From positions 1-64,000 of the forward strand of contig ONJS01000018.1 in assembly GCA_900318205.1 (NCBI GenBank): a stretch of 64,000 nucleotides of DNA. Direction: 5' to 3'. The notes beneath the pieces are model-generated. The model made no database searches. It saw only the letters and a program-made list of their open reading frames with translations, and had not been told where the DNA came from. Below are positions 7,103-16,328 of this stretch, in pieces. Within the stretch, counting starts at the first letter, position 1. Each line of letters starts with the position of its first letter. This DNA comes from an uncultured Prevotellaceae bacterium (GTDB lineage: Bacteria > Bacteroidota > Bacteroidia > Bacteroidales > Muribaculaceae). The translations under genes and the position numbers were made by a program.

Positions 7103-10100
7103 ATCCTTTCGTGTCTGTATTGGTCATATCTCGCCTTTGCAGCGTCGCGGCTCTGCTGCTTGATCATCGCACGCATCAGCCTGCCGAGTTCGCGCACGTC
7201 ACGTTGCAGGTCGCGGTAGTCGTTGTTCACCGTCACGTTAGGATGGTAGGCCGCTTGTATCAGTGGCATGATGTTGGGCAGTGGTAATGCAGCAATCACG
7301 TCACCATAGTTCACGGGCGGCTCGTTGGCGATAGTTTCAAGGAACTTCCGGCGGTCTTCATACACCTTTGCGCCCTCGGGGAGGTAGAGCATAGTGGGGA
7401 CATCTGGCGTTAACCAGAATTTGCCGTCGCTCTCAACAACCTCGCGCTTGCCGCCGTCACCGACGATTGCGGGGCCTCCCGGGTGGTACTCCGTGCCTCG
7501 CTTGTATGCCTTGATGGGCTGTGCGATGGCCGTGGCAAGCTGTATGGCACCCATAGCGGCTACCAGTGCCATGTTTACCCAGTTGGGCGAGGCTTTCATA
7601 ATGCCGAGGGCGGTGGCGATGGCGATTTGACTGATGTTGTTTGCTTTTTCGGCCACTGCCTGCTTGTATTCGGCTTTTGCTTTCTTCTTTGCCAGTTCCT
7701 CTTCACGCTTGGCGGTGGCGGCTTCGGCCTCACGCTTGCGCAACTCTGCCTCTTCCTGGGTGATGGCTCCACGCTCGGCAAGTTGTTCGATGTTGGCAAT
7801 CTGGGCATCGTATTGCGCCTGGTTGGCCTCCTGCTGCTCCTCAATCTTTGCTATCTCGCCATCAAAGAGCGTGGTTACCAGGCTTGTGATGTTGCCAATG
7901 GCGTCTGTTGCGGCATTCAGCCACTTTTCAGCGTTGGCGATGCGTTTGTCCCTGGCCTTCTGGTCGGCATCGTTGACGCGCTCTATGGCAGCGATTTCCG
8001 CATCAGCCTCAGCGTCGGCGATGTCGATTTGTGCCTCTGCAAGCTGCTTTGCGAGGTTGAGGGCGTCAGCGTGAGACATTCCCTGCTTTTCGAGCAATGA
8101 AACGGCACTATCAATGTCACCGCCATTGACCTGAGCGAGTAAGGCGTCAACCTGATCTGCAGCAACATTGAGGGCGGTCAGCTGCTTCTTGACGGATTCG
8201 AGTTGTGCTTTGGCGGTCTCGATGGCGTACTGCTCTTGCAACTCGGCACTCTTTCGCTGGTACTTGTCCTTTATGTCGGCAATCTTCTGCTCGTTATTGC
8301 CAACGGCGGCAAGTTCCTTTGCCTCCTGCTCTTGCAGGGCGACGAGCTGCTGCTTGAGGGCATTGTCGCGGATTACCTGCTCGGTAGCGGCGGTCTCTGC
8401 GAGTTTCTCCAATCGGCTCTTGTTGTAGGCTTCAAGCAATTCACGCTCCTGCTTATCGAACTTGTCATTAATGAGTCTTTTATCGGCATCAGTCCTTTCT
8501 GCCTCACGCAATTCAGCCTCACGTTGTGCTTTCAGCTGCTGGAGTTTTATATTTTTCTCTTCCTCGCTGCCTTCCTTGACCGATGCAAGGTGATTGGCGA
8601 GGTTGGTTTCATCTTTCTTCTTTTGGTAGTTGTATTCAGCCTCAGCCAGTGCGTGCTGCATTGCGGTCTGCAATTCAATACGGGCAACTCTCTCCTTTTC
8701 GCCATCGCCCTTGATGGCGTTGATCTTCTTCAACCATTGTAGTTTGATGTTGGCCATCTCCTTCTCGTGGTAGTTGGTCATCAATTCCATCCTTGCCTCA
8801 AGGCTTGCCTCCTCTGCCTTTAGGTCTTGCTGGCGCCGCTTTTCGGCTTCCTTTTCGGCCTCCTTGCGGGCTTTCTCGGCTTCTGGGTCTTTTGCATGGG
8901 TGGGATTTGCAACCTCCTTTCCTGAACCGCTTCCGGTTCCGTAACCATCGTCAGTATTGGCTCCGCTAACACTATTGACATCTATGTAGTCGATGTGGCC
9001 ACGGGCGGTACTGTTGAAACCATCCGTAAAAGCTTGGCCAATGTTTTCACCAGCAGCCCGAATGTCTCCAATGCCCTCTTTGATATACTTCGCCATACTT
9101 GACGTAATATCCTTCCATCCCTGCTTAATCTTATCCGAATCAAAAGTGATGATGCCCTCAATTATATCACCAAACGCCTTGATTTGTCGGCCAACATTCT
9201 TGAATGCGTCAATGATGAGGTTGCACACCAACTTGACAACCTCCCACATGACCTTGAATTGCGTAATGATATTGTTGACGGCTGCACGCAACAGCAAGCT
9301 CTCGTTATACCAGTCAATGAAATAGTTGATGGCTCTAACAACCCACTTGATTGCATTGATGAGTCCCTGCTGGATCCATATCTTAGCGTTGGTTGTCATC
9401 CTGGAAAATCCGCCATTGCCCATCTCGAACAGGGAGGCAACGACATTGTTTAACTCGGTCTGCGTTTCGACCTCCTTGACTTTAAGCCTCTGCAGACTAT
9501 CCTCTGCACCCAACAAGTCCTCGGTGCCTGCCTTTGCATCTGCCAGGAATGCAATGAACTCAGTGCCGATTTGGCTTTCACCGCGTGCACCGAAAAGCTC
9601 TTTCATCACAGCGGCAGTCTCACGACTGTTGGTGCCTGTCTCTTGCAGCTTTTGGGCAATTTCCTGCATGGCCTCGACAACGCTCTTTTTGCCCTTCTGG
9701 ATGTCGGTTGACATCTGAGTGGCATCAATGCCGATGGCCTTGAGGCTGTTTGCGGTGCTGATATTCATCGTGCGCAACTGCATGGAGGCCTTGCCCATCG
9801 CAGTCATGGACTTGCTCGTATCTGCACCGGCCTTCTCGATTTGCCCAGCAAACGCCACGAACTGATCTGCAGACAGTCCCATCTTTTCCATCGTTGGGGC
9901 GAAACGCTGCAAGATGTTGAGATAGTTTTCGCTGTTCACGCCGCCAGCGGCAAATCCCTTGTTGATGAGGTCGAGCGCTTCGTCGGCGGTGACGCCCATG
10001 TTATGGCTGATGGCCGTCGCTGCTTTGAGCGTCTGGGTGAAGTCCTTGCCGTAGGTATCTGCAACGGCCTGCGCCTTGTCGCGGACAGCACTCATGGCAT

Positions 10101-11394
10101 CTCCAGTCAATCCGGTGAAGAATTTCGTTTGACGGCTTGCTTCCAACAGTCCCTTGTTGTAGTCATACCACCACTTGAAGCCAGCGGCCACACCAGCGAT
10201 GCCGAGGAAAGCGAGCATATACGGATTAGACAGCAATCCTAACGCTGTCTGGCCGAATGCCTTGACTTTTGTTGTCAAGCCAGTGAGCACATTCCCTCCG
10301 TTTGAGGCGTTGGCCGCAAGTGACGTGAACGAGCTGCCGAGGTTGGAATTGATACCTGCAATCCTCATCATCTGATCAACGAGTCCAGTGCTGGCCTTTT
10401 GGTTCTCGCGCATGACTTTCTCGTTCTGCTCAATCTTTTTGGTGAGCTGGTCTATCTGGTCCTTTGCGTTGGGGGCGGCTGACTGGATGCGCTGCAAAGC
10501 GTCTCGCAGTACGACGTTCTGCTCTGCAGCCTCCTTCGATGACTTGGCCTCGGTTTCGAGTGCTCGCTGCAAGGCGCCAGTGTCCTTTACTCCTGCCTGG
10601 GCGGCGATGGCGTAATTGCCGACATTCCTTTGAAACTCTCCCATATCGGAGGCAAGGTCTTTCAGCCTGGCATCCAATTCGCCGATATTCGTCAAAAGCT
10701 GCTGGCCTTCGGCACTGTTCTTTTGCTCTTCGCTCATGTCCTTGTAGGCCATCTTCATGCGTTCAAGCTCAAGAGAGAGCTGCTTGTAGCTGCCCTCGGT
10801 GGCCTGGTTTGCCTTTTCCTCATTGTTGACGATTTTCTGCAATTCGCCCTTCTCAATCTTCAGCTCCACTGACTTCTTTTTGAGTTCAGTGAGTTGTGCG
10901 ATGGCAGCTTCATGGGTTATGTTGTTGTCCTTTTCGGCCTTCTCCACTTCACGCATCTGGGCACTCAGTGACTTCAGTTCCTGCTCCACCTCGACGAGGC
11001 GTGTCACATTGGAACTCATCGTGCCGAGTTGGGCGTCAGTGGCGTTTTTCCAGTCAGTCGTCACCTTTGCCGCCTCCCGGTACTGGCGGTTGATTTTTTC
11101 CTGCTCAGCCAACGCCCTCGATATGGTATTGGTGGTGTTTCCTAATGCGGTGTTCAGCTTCGTGGCGGCTCCCTGCATCTGGCTGCTCGCCTGAACCAGT
11201 TCACGGGACTGCACCTTAATGAGCGCGTCAAGCCTCTCAACGTCGCCGATGACTGAAACCTTTATATTAACACCAGCGATCATCTCTTTGCAAATCTTTA
11301 CATATCTGGACTTGACGGACTCCATCGTGTTCATGAATTCCGTCAACTGCTGCTTGGCCTCAGGGGCCACAAGGTCATCTATCTTAATACCCAT
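7099..11394 (-). CDS. Tail tape measure protein, 1431 aa
   Basis: Sets tail length and is carried inside the tail tube. Long coiled-coil regions (about residues 60-340 and 830-1250, rich in Glu/Lys/Ala/Gln) flank a central phage-minor-tail-like domain with hydrophobic segments (SNPYMLAFLGIAGVAAGFKW near residue 390; helices near 690-760). A TP901-like segment with GLTGDAMSAVRDKAQ and ELFGARGE motifs fits the PhageMin_Tail family. A second hydrophobic stretch at about 1290-1330 may help DNA entry through the inner membrane. It is the longest complete gene in the window and lies directly after the chaperone-like genes. Confidence 0.92.
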   Translation of the reverse strand: MGIKIDDLVAPEAKQQLTEFMNTMESVKSRYVKICKEMIAGVNIKVSVIGDVERLDALIKVQSRELVQASSQMQGAATKLNTALGNTTNTISRALAEQEKINRQYREAAKVTTDWKNATDAQLGTMSSNVTRLVEVEQELKSLSAQMREVEKAEKDNNITHEAAIAQLTELKKKSVELKIEKGELQKIVNNEEKANQATEGSYKQLSLELERMKMAYKDMSEEQKNSAEGQQLLTNIGELDARLKDLASDMGEFQRNVGNYAIAAQAGVKDTGALQRALETEAKSSKEAAEQNVVLRDALQRIQSAAPNAKDQIDQLTKKIEQNEKVMRENQKASTGLVDQMMRIAGINSNLGSSFTSLAANASNGGNVLTGLTTKVKAFGQTALGLLSNPYMLAFLGIAGVAAGFKWWYDYNKGLLEASRQTKFFTGLTGDAMSAVRDKAQAVADTYGKDFTQTLKAATAISHNMGVTADEALDLINKGFAAGGVNSENYLNILQRFAPTMEKMGLSADQFVAFAGQIEKAGADTSKSMTAMGKASMQLRTMNISTANSLKAIGIDATQMSTDIQKGKKSVVEAMQEIAQKLQETGTNSRETAAVMKELFGARGESQIGTEFIAFLADAKAGTEDLLGAEDSLQRLKVKEVETQTELNNVVASLFEMGNGGFSRMTTNAKIWIQQGLINAIKWVVRAINYFIDWYNESLLLRAAVNNIITQFKVMWEVVKLVCNLIIDAFKNVGRQIKAFGDIIEGIITFDSDKIKQGWKDITSSMAKYIKEGIGDIRAAGENIGQAFTDGFNSTARGHIDYIDVNSVSGANTDDGYGTGSGSGKEVANPTHAKDPEAEKARKEAEKEAEKRRQQDLKAEEASLEARMELMTNYHEKEMANIKLQWLKKINAIKGDGEKERVARIELQTAMQHALAEAEYNYQKKKDETNLANHLASVKEGSEEEKNIKLQQLKAQREAELREAERTDADKRLINDKFDKQERELLEAYNKSRLEKLAETAATEQVIRDNALKQQLVALQEQEAKELAAVGNNEQKIADIKDKYQRKSAELQEQYAIETAKAQLESVKKQLTALNVAADQVDALLAQVNGGDIDSAVSLLEKQGMSHADALNLAKQLAEAQIDIADAEADAEIAAIERVNDADQKARDKRIANAEKWLNAATDAIGNITSLVTTLFDGEIAKIEEQQEANQAQYDAQIANIEQLAERGAITQEEAELRKREAEAATAKREEELAKKKAKAEYKQAVAEKANNISQIAIATALGIMKASPNWVNMALVAAMGAIQLATAIAQPIKAYKRGTEYHPGGPAIVGDGGKREVVESDGKFWLTPDVPTMLYLPEGAKVYEDRRKFLETIANEPPVNYGDVIAALPLPNIMPLIQAAYHPNVTVNNDYRDLQRDVRELGRLMRAMIKQQSRDAAKARYDQYRHERI

Positions 11395-11406
11395 AACGCT
11401 ATATTT

Positions 11407-11595
11407 TTAGAGATAGTGTACATACTCTATAATCTTACCGCTGCCGCCAGTACCGCGGCAGTTGAATGAATAGGTGCCGTCATCCCTCAACCGCATCTCC
11501 ATGATGCACTCGTTGAGGATGGCGGCTTTCTTGGCAAGCGACTTCATTCGCTCGTACTCGCTCGCCCTTTGTTTGTTCTCGCACCAACAGCTCAT
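11407..11595 (-). CDS. Small protein before tape measure, 62 aa
   Basis: I use the ATG at 11595 because it overlaps the upstream stop as ATGA; a GTG at 11604 is also open. Basic N terminus with two cysteines (MSCWCENKQR), then a small beta-type C terminus. Position between tail tube and tape measure is where phages encode tail assembly chaperones, so this may be the second chaperone reading frame. No family recognised. Confidence 0.55.
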   Translation of the reverse strand: MSCWCENKQRASEYERMKSLAKKAAILNECIMEMRLRDDGTYSFNCRGTGGSGKIIEYVHYL

Positions 11596-12110
11596 AACCC
11601 GCACTCGTCAAAGAATTCCTGCAAATGTGGCAGGAGGTACTTTTCGTTGAAATACTCTACAGCGGTGCCGCAGATGTCGAACAACTCGTCACCGTATTTG
11701 CCGAGGATGCTCGGACCGTCACCGCTCTCCATTACCCTAATCTCTATCTGCTTATCACCGCTCACCGAATAAATCTCGCTGTAGAACTTGCCGTTGATGA
11801 ACAGGTTCGGAACGTCATACGGACGCGGGGGCAATCCAAGGAGTGTGCTCGACACTGGAGGCGTTATTTCACCCTTCCAGGCCTTGTAACGCTCGCTGCC
11901 GTGGAACCACATGCCGGGCTCTTCAAAGAACGGGTCATCGTCATACGACGGGGTGATGTAAGTGCCGTCACCTTTAAGACCGCTGTACATCTGCTCGGTG
12001 ATGAGATGCACAAACACGCCCTGATTGCCTTCCATGCACTCAAGGCACTTACCATCAAATCCATCTACCCAGCGCTTGACGGCATCGCAAACCTCATCTA
12101 ACGTAGCCAT
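11592..12110 (-). CDS. Tail assembly-region protein, 172 aa
   Basis: Acidic, soluble protein with aromatic-rich segments (GMWFHGSERYKAW) and no recognised domain. Located between the tail tube gene and the tape measure, with ATGA coupling to the following 62-aa gene. Possibly a tail assembly chaperone or minor tail protein. It is separated from the tail tube gene by a terminator, so it needs read-through or an unseen promoter. Confidence 0.6.
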   Translation of the reverse strand: MATLDEVCDAVKRWVDGFDGKCLECMEGNQGVFVHLITEQMYSGLKGDGTYITPSYDDDPFFEEPGMWFHGSERYKAWKGEITPPVSSTLLGLPPRPYDVPNLFINGKFYSEIYSVSGDKQIEIRVMESGDGPSILGKYGDELFDICGTAVEYFNEKYLLPHLQEFFDECGL

Positions 12111-12127
12111 AAGAGTAATCTATAAAA

Positions 12128-12159
12128 TTGGGCGGTGCAATCCGCATCACACCGCCCAA
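12128..12159 (-). terminator. Strong hairpin terminator after the tail tube genes
   Basis: Perfect 10-bp stem TTGGGCGGTG/CACCGCCCAA with a 12-nt loop, followed on the minus strand by TTTTATAG. A terminator directly after the tail tube gene would raise tube protein relative to the less abundant tape measure. Confidence 0.85.
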
Positions 12160-12176
12160 CGGTCGTAGGTAACTGT

Positions 12177-12368
12177 TTAATTCCCTTTCGGGGGTTTCTT
12201 CTTGCCCTGCTTGGGTGGGCACATCATATCGTACGCGTCGGCAAGGATTTTCCTGCGATCCTCAATCGGCCTGTCAAGCCAGAAGACTTCGGAAAACTCA
12301 GAGATGAAGTTTTCCTTTCCCATCGGGACGCAGGCCGACTCGACGAAATTGACTCCCTCGACAATCAT
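12177..12368 (-). CDS. Small protein after tail tube, 63 aa
   Basis: Short acidic helical protein with a lysine/proline-rich C terminus (GKKKPPKGN). Its start overlaps the stop of the tail tube gene as ATGA and a strong terminator follows. Possibly a small tail assembly chaperone. No recognised family. Confidence 0.6.
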   Translation of the reverse strand: MIVEGVNFVESACVPMGKENFISEFSEVFWLDRPIEDRRKILADAYDMMCPPKQGKKKPPKGN

Positions 12369-13198
12369 GGCGTGATACCTTCAATGCCGGCGTCATAGAG
12401 CGCAGACGGAGCCTTCAGCGCGGGAGTCGCTCCGTTGCTGACAGTCAGCGTCATTGTCTCTGTAGCATCATCGTAGGTCGCAGCGCTGATGCCGCTAAGC
12501 ACGGACGTCGCGTTGGTAGTGATGACTGCCGCGTACTTCGAGGTCAGGTCAAGGCCGCCGACCTTCTCGACGATCTTGTACTTGTTAGTGCCGGTATTCA
12601 CCAGTTCGACCTCGGTAAGGCTCATGAGGGCATCATTCACGTTGAAGTCAAGCTCAACGAAATCGAATTCCTCAACGGCATCGCGGGCGTTCTTGAACGC
12701 GAACGACACGGTGAGTGTGGCCGGGTTGCTGCTCGTGGGATGAGGCGTGGCGTTGCCGTAAAGCGTGGTGATGGGGAAACCACGGAGGTTGTCGCCAACA
12801 CGACGGCCATAGACAACATCGTTCTCATCGACATAGAACACCTCGAAAGGCAAGTTCATCGCCTTGCTCAACGACGCGGCAAGGTCGGGATAGTACTTGT
12901 CGAGGGTGAAGGTGTCGGTACGTGCGCTGATGCTGTTGACCTGCACACCGCCCCAGCCCTGACCGCTCGCCTGGGCCTCGCCGCCTTCCTTGGCGTACTC
13001 AACAAACGTCATGATGGGCATCAGCCTATTGGGACGGTCTGCATGGCAGGCCTCCCTGATGGACGATGCGGTGGCGTCCGTGGGCCAGTTCATGCCAACC
13101 TCAACGACAATCGCAGCTACGATGTGCGAGAGGTCGAGCGGACACTGCGACTTGCCGGTGTTCAGCAAACCGCGTTTGCAATTACGAATGTTTCTCAT
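12365..13198 (-). CDS. Major tail tube protein (putative), 277 aa
   Basis: Start taken as the ATG at 13198, which overlaps the upstream stop as ATGA; a TTG at 13213 also keeps the frame. The N-terminal two thirds is a beta-rich body, and the last 85 residues look like an added Ig-like domain (VELVNTGTNKYKIVEKVGG onwards). Gene order (connectors, then this, terminator, chaperone-like genes, tape measure) identifies it as the tail tube protein. The Ig-like addition at the C terminus is common on tail tube proteins and would decorate the tail surface. Confidence 0.7.
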   Translation of the reverse strand: MRNIRNCKRGLLNTGKSQCPLDLSHIVAAIVVEVGMNWPTDATASSIREACHADRPNRLMPIMTFVEYAKEGGEAQASGQGWGGVQVNSISARTDTFTLDKYYPDLAASLSKAMNLPFEVFYVDENDVVYGRRVGDNLRGFPITTLYGNATPHPTSSNPATLTVSFAFKNARDAVEEFDFVELDFNVNDALMSLTEVELVNTGTNKYKIVEKVGGLDLTSKYAAVITTNATSVLSGISAATYDDATETMTLTVSNGATPALKAPSALYDAGIEGITP

Positions 13199-13803
13199 CT
13201 TCTTCGTTGACAATTATTGATGTTAACTTTTAACTGTAAGTTCATGATGTTGATGGCGTCTATGGGCTCACTGACGGCGTTGCCCGCCGTGTCGATGTAA
13301 GCGCCATATCGGCCATAGGAGTAGTTTTCAGAGTACTCATGCGGTATCTTCCTGCCGTAGCCCCAGTAGAGGCGGTGGTCTCGCTCCAGCGCCTCCATCA
13401 GCCGATCGTAAATCGGCCTCAGGATGTGCTTGAACGAATAAACCTCACGCTGTTCGTTGCTCCACTCCTTGACGCTTGAGCACGCTATCAACAGTGACAC
13501 GTTGGCCTTGGTGTATAGCTGGTGCGTATCGGGGTCTTCCTGGTTGCGTTTCTCCTTGACTGGAGCAAACAGGCAGACCGCCGGGAATTTCCTGTCACTC
13601 GTCACCTCCGCCTTTGTCTTGTCATCAAGATCGTCCTTGAAGTATCGGGCATTTCCGAAAACGTAGGACAATTCAGGATTGGTGACTTCGACAAAGGACG
13701 TGGGGACGGTGGCAGGGTCAAGCACCTCGGGAACGGTGATTACCAGACCCTCGGAGGCACGCGCTACCACATCGCGGATAATGTCAACAATCTCGCTGCT
13801 CAT
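13195..13803 (-). CDS. Tail completion / neck protein, 202 aa
   Basis: Soluble protein with no recognised domain, overlapping its neighbours by 4 nt on both sides (ATGA). It lies between the head-tail connector and the tail tube gene, the usual place of the tail terminator or completion protein. Contains a conserved-looking core VSLLIACSSVKEWSNEQR. Assignment rests on gene order. Confidence 0.65.
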   Translation of the reverse strand: MSSEIVDIIRDVVARASEGLVITVPEVLDPATVPTSFVEVTNPELSYVFGNARYFKDDLDDKTKAEVTSDRKFPAVCLFAPVKEKRNQEDPDTHQLYTKANVSLLIACSSVKEWSNEQREVYSFKHILRPIYDRLMEALERDHRLYWGYGRKIPHEYSENYSYGRYGAYIDTAGNAVSEPIDAINIMNLQLKVNINNCQRRR

Positions 13804-14324
13804 AGGTTGAAAGGATTGATGCGTTTGGTCATGTTGTCAGATACCTCGACAAGGCAGTATGGCGCCGCGGACTGCAACGCCGCCCATGCCTTGAAGCGGG
13901 TGTTTCTTTTCACCATTTCATTCCAGATTGCCACTTGACGGCTGATGGGCGACACCGTTTCATTCTCGTTCTTCCAGATCACGAGGCCGCGGTCGGTGGC
14001 CTGCGTGTTGGAATCGCGGAGGATGTAAAAGAATACGTAGTCGGCGAACGACTCGCGCAGCTTTTCCAGCAGCACCTCGTAGTCGGCGTTGACGGTAAAA
14101 TCATGGTTCTCTTTTTCGGCCAGCTCCTTGTCTGCCAAGTAACCGTTAAGCGCGACGGCCATGGTGTCACCTACCACCTCGCAGAGGAAAGCGAGCTGGT
14201 AGTGCTCGACATAACCCATAATTGCCCTGTTGACGCTTAACGAGTTCTGTGCAGGCGTGGCAGCGTCCGAGGCGTTCATTATGTGCCTCGGGCCTTTGGT
14301 GAAATATGAAACATCAATAAGCAT
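13800..14324 (-). CDS. Head-tail connector-like protein (DUF6712-like), 174 aa
   Basis: All-helical protein starting MLIDVSYFTKGPRHIMNAS, a pattern I associate with the DUF6712 family of Bacteroidales phage connector-region proteins. That name is from memory and should be checked. Follows the capsid and coat-associated genes and precedes the tail completion gene, the normal connector/adaptor position. Confidence 0.65.
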   Translation of the reverse strand: MLIDVSYFTKGPRHIMNASDAATPAQNSLSVNRAIMGYVEHYQLAFLCEVVGDTMAVALNGYLADKELAEKENHDFTVNADYEVLLEKLRESFADYVFFYILRDSNTQATDRGLVIWKNENETVSPISRQVAIWNEMVKRNTRFKAWAALQSAAPYCLVEVSDNMTKRINPFNL

Positions 14325-14332
14325 GGTTACTC

Positions 14333-14737
14333 TTACTTATTAGCGCTTTTCTTTGACTTCTTGGGCGTTTTATCAGCGTTGGATTGAGCGTCCTTACTGT
14401 CGTCATTGGCAGTAACGTCCTTGCTGTCGTCCTCGGGATCTGCATCCTTGGCGTCCTGCTTTGGAGCGGACTCCTTGTCATCGTCGCCGTTGACGGTCTT
14501 GTCATCGGTAACGGGGACTTCGGGAACCTCGGGAGCGGGCTCCTGCTGTTGCTGTTCCTGCTCGGATTGCTCCTGCTCCTGATTTTGTTCCTCTTCGGGC
14601 GCACCGGGAGCGGGCTCCTGCTCGGGAGCAGCCTCATCGTAGGGAGTGACTTCGAGGTCACCCCTACTGATGCGGATGCGGTTCTCGCGAAGTACCTTAT
14701 CTACGGCTTTGCCTGAGATGATATACTTCTTGCACAT
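14333..14737 (-). CDS. Acidic low-complexity head-region protein, 134 aa
   Basis: The first 30 residues form a small globular-like segment (KKYIISGKAVDKVLRENRI). The remainder is a disordered, highly acidic tail rich in Glu, Gln, Pro and Asp that ends in Lys repeats. It starts 3 nt after the capsid gene ends. Similar short head-associated proteins may act in head completion or decoration. Function unknown. Confidence 0.65.
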   Translation of the reverse strand: MCKKYIISGKAVDKVLRENRIRISRGDLEVTPYDEAAPEQEPAPGAPEEEQNQEQEQSEQEQQQQEPAPEVPEVPVTDDKTVNGDDDKESAPKQDAKDADPEDDSKDVTANDDSKDAQSNADKTPKKSKKSANK

Positions 14738-14740
14738 GGA

Positions 14741-16291
14741 TTAGGCAGCTTTGGTGATTGCGGTCTTCAACGCGGCTACGCTGCCATAGGCGAACGCCCA
14801 AGGACAGTAAACGGGCATCATCAGCTCCATCTGGGCGATGCAAACGGTCTGGTTCTTCAGCTTCTCGGTCACACCTTCAGCGAACTCGATGTTCAGTGCG
14901 GTGTAGGTGACGAGGTTCACGCCATTGCGGAAGTCACCGAGGAAATACTTCCCGGTGGGGATGGCGTTGGTGCTGATGACAGGAACACCGCCGACGGTGA
15001 GATTACCGAAAGCGTCACGCACGAAGTCGAGGCGACGGCCGGTAGTGTCCTTCTCGGTCTGCATCTGGAAGAGCGTGATGGGGTTCATCAGAATGGCCGT
15101 GGGAGTGAACTCGCCATAGGTCATAACGGCAACGGCGGCCTCCAAAGCGTCTTGGCCGTTGGGATCCTCAACGCTCTTGAACGCGCTGTGGTTCAGCGTG
15201 AACGAAATCAGCTCGGGATGAGCCTCCTCGGCGTAGGCGATGCCGTCGATGATGAGGCGGGTGTCGGTCTCCTTGATCACCTCGAAGGTCTTGCCGTTAA
15301 GGGCGGTCTTGTTGGTGATGGTGTTGTCACTTGCGGTGAAGGTAATCTGCATACCGTCGCGCATAATGTCAACTGGACCATTGAGCACAATCACGATGCC
15401 GGTGCCGTTGGCGCGGCTCTCGATGCCGGCAACGCTACCTGCAGCGCCAGTGTAGATGGCGGTGCCAATGATGTTCTCAACGGGGAGTACACCCTCATAG
15501 CGGGTGATGCCAGTGGGATTGTCACCAGTGCCGTCACCGAACAGGATCTGCGCGTCCATAGCGTTGTAAACAGCCTCAGGCATGAGGTTGAGGATGAATG
15601 AGCGGACGTAGGCACGGCTCTTCATCATACGCTTGGAGATGCGGATGTAGTGGCCGACGCGGTTAACGCCTGCAGTCACCTCCTTCACCTTGAACGAGCT
15701 CTCGGGCAGCATGCCGTTCTCAGCGACATAGCGGGCGTTGCGGTCCACGTGGTAAATCTGCGTGTAGGCAATGCTCAGGTGCTCGGGCTCGATATCAAGC
15801 GTGGTGATGACATCCTTGAGGTGCTGCTTGTTGTGGCCCACCTGCGAAACGATGCGGTCACTCTGCTGGGCGATAAGGATGTTACCCTGGTAGTCGTTGG
15901 TCATGCTCACATCCTTCATGGTGAGGTTGGTGAAGCGACCAGTGGACTTGCAGCGGTTGGCAATGAAGTCCTTGTACTGCTCACTCTCCATCATCTCATC
16001 GACCTTATTGGCGAAGTCGTTGATCTGGTCGTTGGTGAAGCCGATTGACTTCATCTTGGCGATGTTCTCGCCGAGGGTCTTCACCTGATCGGCAAGGGCG
16101 GCGACGTCGTCATTCTTCTTGCCGAACTTCTCCTCATAGCCCTTGAGCAGATCTTCGACCTGCTCCTTGACCTTGTCGGGGGTGATGAAACCCTTTACAG
16201 CCTCATTCACGATGGCGTTCATCTTGGTCTCAAGCTGAGCCATGAATGCCTTCTGCTGGGCTTCAAGTTCTTTCTTCTGTTCTTCAGTCAT
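14741..16291 (-). CDS. Major capsid protein, HK97-like fold, 516 aa
   Basis: Forms the head shell. Start chosen at ATG 16291 (MTEEQKKELEAQQ); the upstream open frame is compositionally unlike protein and overlaps the protease gene. Residues 1-115 are a coiled-coil delta domain expected to be removed by the adjacent prohead protease. The body shows HK97-like features: an N-arm, MPEAVYNAMDAQILFGDGTGDNPTGI (spine helix and loop, residues about 235-260), and a C-terminal A-domain strand YCPWAFAYGSVAAL. An inserted beta domain at about residues 275-345 resembles an I-domain. Preceded by protease and portal genes. Confidence 0.9.
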   Translation of the reverse strand: MTEEQKKELEAQQKAFMAQLETKMNAIVNEAVKGFITPDKVKEQVEDLLKGYEEKFGKKNDDVAALADQVKTLGENIAKMKSIGFTNDQINDFANKVDEMMESEQYKDFIANRCKSTGRFTNLTMKDVSMTNDYQGNILIAQQSDRIVSQVGHNKQHLKDVITTLDIEPEHLSIAYTQIYHVDRNARYVAENGMLPESSFKVKEVTAGVNRVGHYIRISKRMMKSRAYVRSFILNLMPEAVYNAMDAQILFGDGTGDNPTGITRYEGVLPVENIIGTAIYTGAAGSVAGIESRANGTGIVIVLNGPVDIMRDGMQITFTASDNTITNKTALNGKTFEVIKETDTRLIIDGIAYAEEAHPELISFTLNHSAFKSVEDPNGQDALEAAVAVMTYGEFTPTAILMNPITLFQMQTEKDTTGRRLDFVRDAFGNLTVGGVPVISTNAIPTGKYFLGDFRNGVNLVTYTALNIEFAEGVTEKLKNQTVCIAQMELMMPVYCPWAFAYGSVAALKTAITKAA

Positions 16292-16328
16292 TGTCTTCTG
16301 ATTTTGAAAGGTTACTAAAAATAATCTA

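Noticed and set aside
14500-14640. Low-complexity CTCCTGCTC repeats
   Set aside because: They code for the Glu/Gln/Pro-rich tail of the small head protein.
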